Shown here one piece after another: positions 8,127 to 14,561 of a stretch of DNA of 16,254 bases; the stretch's first letter is position 1, and every line of letters begins with the position of its first letter. Source of the DNA: Pelagophyceae sp. CCMP2097 (Eukaryota > Sar > Pelagophyceae); the NCBI GenBank assembly GCA_026770575.1, contig MU657251.1, positions 1 to 16,254 of the forward strand. The letters run 5' to 3'. The notes under the pieces are model-generated. The model worked only from the letters and a program-made list of their open reading frames with translations, did no database searches and was not told the DNA's origin. A program made the position numbers and the translations under genes.

Positions 8127-8569
8127 ATGTTCGTCGTCGCGGCGCGCGGGCTGCGGCGCGCTTCGCGCGCCCCCGTATCGCGCTTGCTGTCGACGCAGCC
8201 CGCGGAAGTGGTGATGAAAGCGAAGCTCGTCGCGGCGCTGGCGCCGACGCGCGTCGACGTCGTCGACACAAGTGGCGGCTGCGGCGCCATGCAATTCCCG
8301 GCGTCCCGAAAATTGGGGCTCCGCGACATGGAGCGGGCGCCATGCGTCCTCGAAGTGGGCGTCCCGCGAAACGGGGCGGTAGGTACAACATCGAGGTCGA
8401 GTCGGCGCAGTTCAAGGGCCTGTCCACGCTCAAGCAGCACAAGATCGTCTACGCGCTGCTCCACGTACGACGCGCCGCCGTTTCGCGCGCGCGCCGGAAG
8501 CGAAAACTTGCGTAGGATGATATCAAGGCCATGCACGGCCTCTCGCTCAAGACGTCGGCGTCGCCGTAA
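8127..8569 (+). CDS. BOLA3: Mitochondrial BolA family protein (BOLA3 type), 99 aa, three exons
   Basis: Gene model: join(8127..8290,8383..8464,8516..8569), 300 nt including the stop. BOLA3 acts with a monothiol glutaredoxin and NFU1 in passing Fe-S clusters to mitochondrial target enzymes such as lipoate synthase. Residues 1-25 are Arg/Ser/Ala-rich without acids (RGLRRASRAPVSRLLSTQ), as expected for a mitochondrial presequence. The BolA domain follows: VMKAKLVAAL, DVVDTSGGCGAM|YNIEVES, FKGLSTLKQHKIVYALLH|DDIKAMHGLSLKT. The GGCGAM segment with its Cys and the late MHGL with the ligand His are both present, and match BOLA3 rather than BOLA1/2. The second intron (8465-8515) is GT..AG. The first (8291-8382) must begin at GC to restore AM|YNI, making it a GC-AG intron or the product of a local sequence error. 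The frame through the intron stays open, but the conserved sequence would be lost. Confidence 0.9.
8291..8382 (+). other. BOLA3 intron 1, apparent GC-AG intron (92 nt)
   Basis: The conserved junction GGCGAM|YNI requires the exon to end ...GCCAT and resume G-TAC. The bases after GCCAT are GCAATTCC, so the 5' splice site is GC rather than GT; the 3' end is GCGGTAG. No GT in the right phase occurs at this point. A second gcgccatgc motif occurs within the intron near 8336-8344. Confidence 0.7.
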
Positions 8570-8993
8570 AGCGGCGCACACGCCCGCCGCCGGAACCGTT
8601 GCGACGGCCCGAAGCGCCCATCGCGCGTGTTTCGGAGCGGGCGAGAGATAGGAAGTGCGGAAGTTGATGACGTGCCGACGTCGATATCGTAACGCACGAG
8701 TTGTTTACAATACGCGCGTCCGGCAGAAACAGCGCAACAAACCAAGCTGCAAAGGGACGCCGGTACGGGCTCTGGTACCGGGGTCTGCCGCGTCACTGGA
8801 ATATTCCGTGGTTTTCTTTTCCTCGCGGTCGTCTCAATGTCCTTGAGCGGCCCGATTGAACTGGGGTGCAGCGTTGCGGTGTGTCTCGACCAGCAGGAGC
8901 AAGTCTCGTCCCTGCCTCAATCGCTTAACCGTGGCTTTCTGTGAAGTTACTCTTAACTTGAAACTTCGTTTTGTTGACAACTATATTCCGTGA
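8570..8993. other. Intergenic region between BOLA3 and RBR ligase
   Basis: No coding exon is supported. GC falls towards the 3' end, with a T-rich stretch at about 8936-8985 just before the RBR start codon. By position it holds the BOLA3 3' end and the RBR promoter; no specific element is identified. Confidence 0.5.
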
Positions 8994-10604
8994 ATGGACC
9001 GTGATCGTCGCGCCGGCGTGCAAGCGCGAGGTCGCATGGCCTCCCGAGGTGAAATAATCGAGGTCCTCAGTGACGGCTCGGACGAGGAAATCGTGTTCGT
9101 CGGGTCGTCGCGCCGGGCGTCGGCGGCGGAGCGAAGAGGGGCCACGGACGTGGATGCGGCGTCGGAAATTTCCAGGCTCGCGACGAGGCGGCGGCGGCGG
9201 AACTTCGAGGGCTCGTCCGGCCCATCGGAGGCGGCGCCTTCGCCGAAGCGGGCCGCGCCGGCCGCCGACGCGGCGCCGAGCCCCGCGAAGAAACGGCGCA
9301 AGGGGGCCAAGGACGCCGCGCCGGCGATGCGCCGCGGGGCCAAGGGCGCGGCCTGCCTCAACGACGTGGACCAGAGCTTCGAGCTCAGCGCGCGGCAGCG
9401 CCTGGCCGTGCTCGAGGCGCTCTTCGACGCGCCGTCGACGCAGCTCGACAAGTGGCGCGTCCGCCGCGAAAAGTCCGCGCCGGGCACGCTCTGGGCGCTG
9501 GTCCGCGGATGCTTCGACGACTTTGGCGCGGCGCTGCGTCGCGACGTTTGCGCGCCCGCCGAATTGCTGCCCGAGGCGGCGCGGAGCAAGTCGGGGGACG
9601 ACGAAGTTTTGGTGCACTCGCTCCTATCGTACTCTCTCCAGCGCCTTTCCGCGCTGCGGGCGAAGGTGGCCTTCGACGAGGCCGTGGACGGCGTCTTGCC
9701 GGCGCCCGAGGATGCGCGCGGCGGCGCGGTGGCGTGCCCGCTCTGCATGGACGACTTCAACGTCGGAGACGTCGTCTCCTGCTCCAGTGCCGCAGACTTC
9801 CACGCCGTCTGCAGGCCCTGCTTCCGGCAACTCTGCATCCAGTTCGCATCGGACAAGGGCACGGGGCCCTCGGCCGTCGCGTGCCCTGTGCCCAAGTGCG
9901 GATCGCTCTTCTCCGCGCGCGACGTCCGAGGCAACGTCTCCGCGTTCGACCTTATGACCATGGACGAGCGCGAGCGCGAGGCGTCGCTGCGCGCGGCCCT
10001 CGGCGCGACGGCGGCGATTTTGCGGTGCGTCTGCGGCGCCGTCGGCGCCGTAAGCGAATCCGACCTCGGCGACGGCGTCGTCTCCTGCCCCGGCGTCTGC
10101 GGCCGATCCTACTGCGCAAAGTGCGGCAACGCCGCGCACCCAAACGAGCCCTGCCCGGCGCCGTCGGACATGCTCAAGTGGCTCGAGAAGAAGACGAAGA
10201 AGTGCCCGAAGTGCAAGGAGTCCATCGAAAAGGACTCGGGGTGCAACCACATGACGTGCCGCTGCGGCGCCCAGTTCTGCTGGCTCTGCCTCGGGCCGTT
10301 CCCAAACTGCAACTGCGGCCACTTTGAGGCCGAGTCGCAGCGCGCCGCAAACGACTTGCAGCGCCGCGACGCCGCCGGCTTCATGGGCGGCCCGCGTGGC
10401 GCCTACGGCTGGGCGGGCGGCGGCGCGCGCGGCTGGGACGACCTCTTCGGCGACATGGACGACGGCGACAGCGACGACGGCATGCCGTGGGACGTCCCGG
10501 GCTACCGCCGGCGCCAGCGCGGCGGCGGGCGGCCGCGGGGCCGCCAGCACCACCACGACCGCACCTACGACCGCTTCCCCGGCCACGGCTTTCGGCTGAA
10601 CTGA
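8994..10604 (+). CDS. RBR (RING1-IBR-RING2) E3 ubiquitin ligase, 536 aa, intronless
   Basis: RBR ligases take ubiquitin from an E2 onto a RING2 cysteine and then pass it to substrate. RING1 starts at C248-x2-C251 (ACPLCMDDF), continues with C263, H270, C273 and C276, and ends C297-x4-C302. The IBR spans about 345-387 (CVC...C365...C369...YCAKCG...C387). RING2 begins CPKC at 404-407; the catalytic Cys is C417 in SGCNHMTC, followed by C422, C424, C429, C432 and the CNCGH tail, closely resembling HHARI/ARIH proteins (IEKDSGCNHM, FCWLCLGP). Outside the RBR there is no Ariadne domain; instead the N-terminus has IIEVLSDGSDEE and EIVFVG, resembling SUMO-interaction motifs, then a basic KKRRKGAK nuclear-localisation-like segment. 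The C-terminus (from about 465) is Gly/Asp/Arg-rich, ending RGRQHHHDR..RFPGHGFRLN. An alternative start at M15 (9036) would keep all motifs. Substrate unknown. Confidence 0.93.
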   Translation: MDRDRRAGVQARGRMASRGEIIEVLSDGSDEEIVFVGSSRRASAAERRGATDVDAASEISRLATRRRRRNFEGSSGPSEAAPSPKRAAPAADAAPSPAKKRRKGAKDAAPAMRRGAKGAACLNDVDQSFELSARQRLAVLEALFDAPSTQLDKWRVRREKSAPGTLWALVRGCFDDFGAALRRDVCAPAELLPEAARSKSGDDEVLVHSLLSYSLQRLSALRAKVAFDEAVDGVLPAPEDARGGAVACPLCMDDFNVGDVVSCSSAADFHAVCRPCFRQLCIQFASDKGTGPSAVACPVPKCGSLFSARDVRGNVSAFDLMTMDEREREASLRAALGATAAILRCVCGAVGAVSESDLGDGVVSCPGVCGRSYCAKCGNAAHPNEPCPAPSDMLKWLEKKTKKCPKCKESIEKDSGCNHMTCRCGAQFCWLCLGPFPNCNCGHFEAESQRAANDLQRRDAAGFMGGPRGAYGWAGGGARGWDDLFGDMDDGDSDDGMPWDVPGYRRRQRGGGRPRGRQHHHDRTYDRFPGHGFRLN

Positions 10605-10651
10605 GACGCACATTTACACTGTAAATTACACCACGAGCAGACGCCGGCGCG
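10605..10651. terminator. Short shared 3' region between convergent genes
   Basis: Only 47 bp separate the stops of the RBR gene and the opposing Cys-rich gene. The stretch is AT-rich and contains a 15-nt near-perfect palindrome (atttaca-c-tgtaaat, 10612-10626). It probably serves 3'-end formation for both strands, so the transcripts should overlap; this is inference. Confidence 0.4.
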
Positions 10652-11209
10652 TCACTCGGGCCGGGCCTCGGGCGGCTTGAAGTTGCAATTCTTGACGGCG
10701 CAGGCGCGCGCTTGGTCGACGCAGTTGCGGCTGGCGCAGGACGCGAGCGACTCGAGAAGCGATGTGTCGAAGCACTGCACGTACCTTGATGAAGATACGA
10801 GGGTCCGAACAAGACACGGGCACGTGACGTCTATCCCGGGAGGCCGGGCGCACTTTGGGTGGGCGGCGCCTTTGGCGCGGACGCAGCCTTGAGTAATGTC
10901 GTCGAGCTGTTTATTGACGGCGGCCGCGTCGGAGGACTGCGCCACGAGCGATTTTCGCATCTTCGCCGTGTACGCGGCGCAGGGGCCCTCGACTTCCGCG
11001 AGGGCGGCGAGCTTGACGTGCCGGCAGGTCGCGCGCGCTTCGGCGCGCGCGGCGGAGACGTCGCAGGGCCCGCGCCGCGAGGTGCACTGGCCGGCGACCT
11101 TTTGACACTTGGTGCGCAGGCACTGCATCACCGACGTGAAGAGCTTGGCGTCGTTTCCGCCGAGGGCCCGCGCCAGCGACTCGACGACGGCCTGCGACTC
11201 GGAGTCCAT
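10652..11209 (-). CDS. Cysteine-rich protein of unknown function, up to 185 aa
   Basis: An open frame from the ATG at 11209 to the stop at 10652. I do not recognise a family. It contains fifteen Cys, three of the pairs spaced CX4C (CLRTKC, CASRNC, CAVKNC), suggesting disulfide-bonded helical hairpins. The middle (about 70-110) is helical and basic. On the minus strand the segment 10853-10785 (69 nt) begins GTGCGCCC, like the other introns here, and ends ATCAAG. Removing it keeps the frame, joins AAHPK to YVQCFDTS and leaves twelve Cys, an even number. It may therefore be a spliced or retained intron with an unusual AAG acceptor. No signal peptide follows the ATG, but another frame just upstream encodes a hydrophobic run (HAALVAVLVAI) without an ATG, so the true 5' end may be missed. 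It is convergent with the RBR gene and divergent from the BET1-like gene. Confidence 0.6.
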   Translation of the reverse strand: MDSESQAVVESLARALGGNDAKLFTSVMQCLRTKCQKVAGQCTSRRGPCDVSAARAEARATCRHVKLAALAEVEGPCAAYTAKMRKSLVAQSSDAAAVNKQLDDITQGCVRAKGAAHPKCARPPGIDVTCPCLVRTLVSSSRYVQCFDTSLLESLASCASRNCVDQARACAVKNCNFKPPEARPE

Positions 11210-11486
11210 ATCGCAACGAGGACCGCGACGAGCGCCGCGTGGGAGAGCCGCGAGGCGGGAGAGCCGGGGGCGCGAGGCGACCGGTATCGACTGGCGGGAG
11301 CGACGCGCAGCAAGGCGGGCAAAGCGACCAGAGCGTCGTCGCGTCGCCGCTCGTCTGCCGGCTCAGACCGACTTCTTTCCAAAGTCGACCGTCGGCTGTT
11401 TACGCGGACGACTCATTTTGGCGAAGCGTCTGTTGGCCACCAAGCCTCCGAGGTCCGGGGTTGCGTCCAGAGGTCGGGGTCGGGAC
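11210..11486. promoter_or_regulatory. Divergent intergenic region (Cys-rich gene / BET1-like gene)
   Basis: These 277 bp separate two divergently read start codons and by position hold both promoters. No named promoter element is recognised. Part may be 5' exon sequence of the Cys-rich gene, given the hydrophobic frame noted there. Confidence 0.35.
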
Positions 11487-12024
11487 ATGTCTCGCAATCG
11501 GTCGCAGAACAACAACGTACGTTCCGCCTCGTCGGTGCGAGGCCTCGAATTGCTTGTTTGCAGCCCAAACGATGCACGTGCATTTATGCATGCATCCTTC
11601 TAGCAGGAGGGCTGGTTCGGGACGGCGCGGGAGAAGGCGGGCGCGACGGAGATGCAGCACCTGGAGAGCCAGAACAACGACGAGCTCGGGTCCCTCGCCG
11701 AGCAGGTGCGCCTTTGCTGCGGCCGCCGGCTTTTCGCTTCGCGCACGCCCTCCGCAGGTCGCGATGCTCAAGGGCCTGACGCTGGACATTGACGCCGAGG
11801 TCAAGTCGCAGAACTCGTTCCTTGAGAAAATGGGCGACGGCTTTTCGAGCGTGGGTGACGTCCTCGCGAGCACGATGAAATCCCTCGACGCGATGACCCA
11901 GCGCGGGACGGCCAAGTTCGGCCTCTTTGTCGCCACGTCCGTCGTCCTCCTCCTCATGGGCTTGTGGTGGGCCTCCACGAGACTCTCCGCCGGCGCCGCA
12001 ATCGCCGACGCCCCGACGCCGTGA
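11487..12024 (+). CDS. BET1: BET1-like Qc-SNARE, 131 aa, three exons
   Basis: Gene model: join(11487..11516,11607..11705,11758..12024), 396 nt including the stop. BET1-type SNAREs are tail-anchored membrane proteins that act in ER-Golgi vesicle fusion. The N-terminus is short and polar (MSRNRSQNNN). The SNARE helix runs from about residue 28 to 92, with ESQNNDELGSLAEQ|VAMLKGLTLDIDAEVKSQN; Q61 in KSQN is the expected zero-layer glutamine. A hydrophobic anchor at about 98-115 (GLFVATSVVLLLMGLWWAS) is followed by a short lumenal tail of about 16 residues. The family fit is BET1/SFT1/Bs14; which member is less certain, so the symbol is approximate. Intron 1 starts GTACGT and ends TAGCAG, a tandem acceptor; intron 2 starts GTGCGCC and ends CCGCAG. 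The exon phases are all 0. Confidence 0.88.
11517..11606 (+). other. BET1-like intron 1 with NAGNAG acceptor
   Basis: The intron begins GTACGTTC. Its 3' end is TAGCAG, so splicing at either AG keeps the frame and adds or omits one Gln codon. Intron 2 is 11706-11757 (52 nt). Confidence 0.75.
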
Positions 12025-12262
12025 CAGACGCCAGAGTAACCTCCGCCTCGAAATGTGAAGTCGCGCGTGAAGCCACGGGCCACCACGGTCGGATCCTCAA
12101 AGGTGGCTGGCGCCGGGTGGGGGCGTCACTGCGGCGATGCACACATCAACAAAAATGGGAAGAATTCGCCGCTCCTGCTGGAGGCCCCGTGGGCCGCGCG
12201 CTCCGAGTGATGGTGCGGCACAGTGCGAGGCCCGGCGCGACACGCCATTAAGGTTATGGCTC

Positions 12263-12282
12263 ATACAATTGTACAATTGTAT
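12263..12282. repeat. Perfect 20-bp palindrome
   Basis: The half-site atacaattgt is followed directly by its reverse complement acaattgtat. It is self-complementary with no loop. Confidence 0.95.
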
Positions 12283-12320
12283 CTCAAGATTTGCGTGCTT
12301 TCGGGCAGCTAAAGGAAAGC

Positions 12321-12347
12321 GTGACAAATCGTCAATACATTTGTCAC
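12321..12347. repeat. 9-bp perfect inverted repeat
   Basis: gtgacaaat (12321-12329) and atttgtcac (12339-12347) are exact reverse complements around a 9-nt loop. Confidence 0.93.
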
Positions 12348-12387
12348 TAGCAGTAGGAACGACAGCACAAAGGGCGGCATTCGCCTA

Positions 12388-12443
12388 CTTCCACGGATTA
12401 TGGATAGTTCGATGTAGGGATTCCTATCTATAATCCGTGGAAG
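12388..12443. repeat. 20-bp-stem hairpin with one mismatch
   Basis: The left arm (12388-12407, core ccacggattatggatag) pairs with the right arm (12424-12443, core ctatctataatccgtgg) with a single mismatch and a 16-nt loop. It is the longest inverted repeat in the window. It lacks an adjacent T-run and lies in a eukaryotic context, so it is not called a terminator. Confidence 0.93.
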
Positions 12444-12903
12444 AGTGTTTCTATAATCCCAGCAAGCAGCTTTCATAATCACGTGCCGTTGCAGGAACAG
12501 CTGCGAACCAAAAGAGGGAGTCAGGTTAGTAGTCAGGTCCCGCGGGGAGGACAAAGGCCTTGACCAGCGACGAGACCAGCGAATCGAACATCCGACCCGG
12601 GGCCCCGGCCTCGCGCGATAGGCGATTTTCTGTATGAATTTCACTTAGTGAGAAAATTGCATATTATGCTCTCTACTTATTTCATCTCATCTCGTTTGAA
12701 TCTTGAGTCCTTGCGTCGACGCGCTGCTCGGCGTGGACGGTGCTGATGGGCGGTGCTGCTTCGGTGACGGCGGCGCCGGCGACGGACGAAGGCGGCGGCA
12801 TGGTGCGAAGTCGCCGCGGCGCGCGGGGCTGACCGGGCGATTTTTGAATGACGAGTGGCCCCGTCTCGACTCGGCCGAGCTGCAGTCCGAATTGAGCGCG
12901 TAG

Positions 12904-14561
12904 GCGACGACGTGGGCGCGCGAATTGCTGCTCATGGACATTGGCGACTGCGTCCGCGGTGGTCGCGTGGGCATCGTCGGCAGCGACGGCGCATTGACCT
13001 TCCACGACCACTGGCACGGGGGCATTGACGACGACGACGGCGTGAGCATCGACTCGGACAATTCGGTCGACCATGACGTGCGTCAAAGGGCACTGCGTCA
13101 GTCGCTGATGGCGCGGATCGTGTCCCACCAGGCGCAAGCTTCGTTTTCCCGGCCTTTAGCCGACGAGGAAGGCGAGCTTCAGAATCCGGACGGCTACGTA
13201 CGTTTTGCCAGCGTCATTTTCCGCCGCGTCCGTCTCGCCGCGTGCGCCATCCGCCACGGGACTCTGCTGTGCGCCACTCCTCGCTGCAACGATGCTTCTT
13301 CGCAGGGCGTCGTTGCGCAAATGGCAGAGGTCTAGGTGCGGCGCACCAAGAGATGGCTGGATAACCGTATCGAGCGGCAAGAACCGCCCAAAGTACAAGG
13401 GAATTTGCGCGGCTACAAAGAACGTGAACCTGACGAGCGACGTGAATGTGACGAGGAAGTGACTTGTTACATTATTACAAATTCGGAGAACGCGTTTGTT
13501 TTAGCATCTGGCGCTCTCAACCCTGAATTCGGACGACACAACAAACTGGAGTGAGTGGCCAGTCCATGAACGAGTGGAAGAATCACTTTGTGTGCTGTGC
13601 CGGCCGCGGATATAGCCATCGTGGGCGAAAGCGCTTCTCTTCGGTTTGGTGGCGGCGAGGATGTTTAATACAATGTCTTAGGCTCGTAAAGAATCATGTG
13701 CCGCTCGAGGTGACCTTTGTTCCACATCACTTCGAAATGACGCCCGCGTCACTCGATGAGATGTTTGATTCGGATTCAGAAGAGCCCGGCGTCACGGCGA
13801 AAACTGCTACTTTGAGGCTGAAAAAGTCCATGTCTCCGAAATTTGATCGGCCGGCTTGGAAAAGATCACAAGATAAATCGGAAATCCTCCGGAACATTGG
13901 GCGATGCGACGCGCGGTCCGCGAAGACGCAGCTGCATGGCGCTCAATTGGTTGTTTAACGAGATCAAGGCTTGCGAGTATGACGGATCTGGGACGTCGCA
14001 CTTCGACAATTTGAGCTCTAACACGCTCGCAAAGTTCATCATCAAGCTCTTGGCGGACTCGTCGAACGAGACCCAGCAGTTTGTGATTTTGATCAAAAAT
14101 GTCTTATACCTTTTCGTATTCAAGTCTCGTTTAGCGCTCGTGCTTTATCATGCGTTAACGCAGTGTCCTCACGCAGCGGCTTGTTTCAAAGTCGAAGAAA
14201 AGGACGGCGGCAAATTTACGGCCGTCCCGAAATTCGGGTATTGTATCACGGTCCAAATCACCGTCGGATTACTCCGCCCGGACTACACGGGCTCCGCTGT
14301 CAATGCCATTAGGGACTATTTCGGGTAAGTCCGTGAACTACCCACCTTGGAATTCTCAGTTTATACTTGCGATGTAGGGAAGCAGAATTCGGCGGGAACT
14401 CTGGAGACATCAACGATTCGCCCGGCATGACGCAAAGCGACTTCGAGCAGAAACGCTGCTCAATCATCGAGGCGATCAGAAACAGATCGGCCGCCGAGAC
14501 CGCCGAGAAGCGCGCCGCGTGCGTCCCCGCGTCAATCGTGACTCGGTCGCCGCTTCTGTGA
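12904..14561 (+). CDS. Unrecognised multi-exon gene of lower GC, ending in the satellite array
   Basis: I do not recognise this protein. Frame changes and two apparent TAG stops fit short introns: exons 12904..13197, 13336..13458, 13505..13596, 13682 to about 13930, then on to 14324, and 14378..14561. The TAGs at 12901 and 13333 are each the end of an acceptor. Donors are GTACGTTT, GTGACTTG, GTGCCGGC and GTAAGTCC, and joins such as NPDGY|VRRTKRWLDN and EESLCVL|LVKNHVPLEV keep the frame. The first in-frame ATG is 12934 (MDIGDCVRGG); an upstream exon may exist. Visible features: an acidic stretch (GIDDDDGVSIDSDNSVD), MFDSDSEEPG followed by basic KKSMSPKFDRPAWKR, and a hydrophobic helical part (LAKFIIKLLADSS, FVILIKNVLYLFVFKSRLALVLYHAL). 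Between about 13890 and 13945 the frame shifts by +1; only a 16-nt GT..AG segment or an unlikely longer intron would repair it, so a frameshift mutation or sequence error is possible. The last coding part shares sequence with the satellite units. Confidence 0.42.
13198..13335 (+). other. Proposed intron in the unrecognised gene (138 nt)
   Basis: Begins GTACGTTT and ends AGGTCTAG, phase 0 on both sides. It explains why the frame resumes directly after an in-frame TAG. Its length is divisible by three; retention would hit that stop. Confidence 0.5.
14325..14377 (+). other. Proposed last intron of the unrecognised gene (53 nt)
   Basis: Begins GTAAGTCC, the most conventional donor in the window, and ends GCGATGTAG. 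It joins IRDYF-G to EAEFGGNSGDINDSPG. Without splicing the protein stops at once. Confidence 0.65.

Larger units (their letters stand above)
12025..12903. other. AT-richer stretch without a supported gene, rich in palindromes
   Basis: No coherent coding frame with family similarity is seen between the BET1-like stop and about 12904. From about 12250 the GC content falls and several perfect or near-perfect inverted repeats occur. The segment 12700-12903 is GC-rich again and may contain an unrecognised 5' exon of the next gene: an ATG at 12745 is followed by a GTGCGAAG donor at 12803, but its phase does not match the proposed acceptor at 12903. Confidence 0.5.

Noticed and set aside
8980..8988. 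TATA-like string tatattcc just before the RBR start codon
   Set aside because: It lies within about ten bases of the ATG, too close to be a core promoter for this start.
9624..10613. Open frame of 329 codons on the minus strand
   Set aside because: It lies opposite the RBR ligase, whose Cys/His motifs are unmistakable; high GC leaves other frames open.
12560..12610. A B-box-like GTTCGATTC on the minus strand suggesting a tRNA gene
   Set aside because: No matching A-box, T-stem complementarity or acceptor stem can be formed around it.
12682..13137. Minus-strand frame of about 150 codons with Val/Ala-rich sequence
   Set aside because: The plus strand has an acidic coding-like exon with in-phase splice sites, so the minus frame is probably its shadow; neither is certain.
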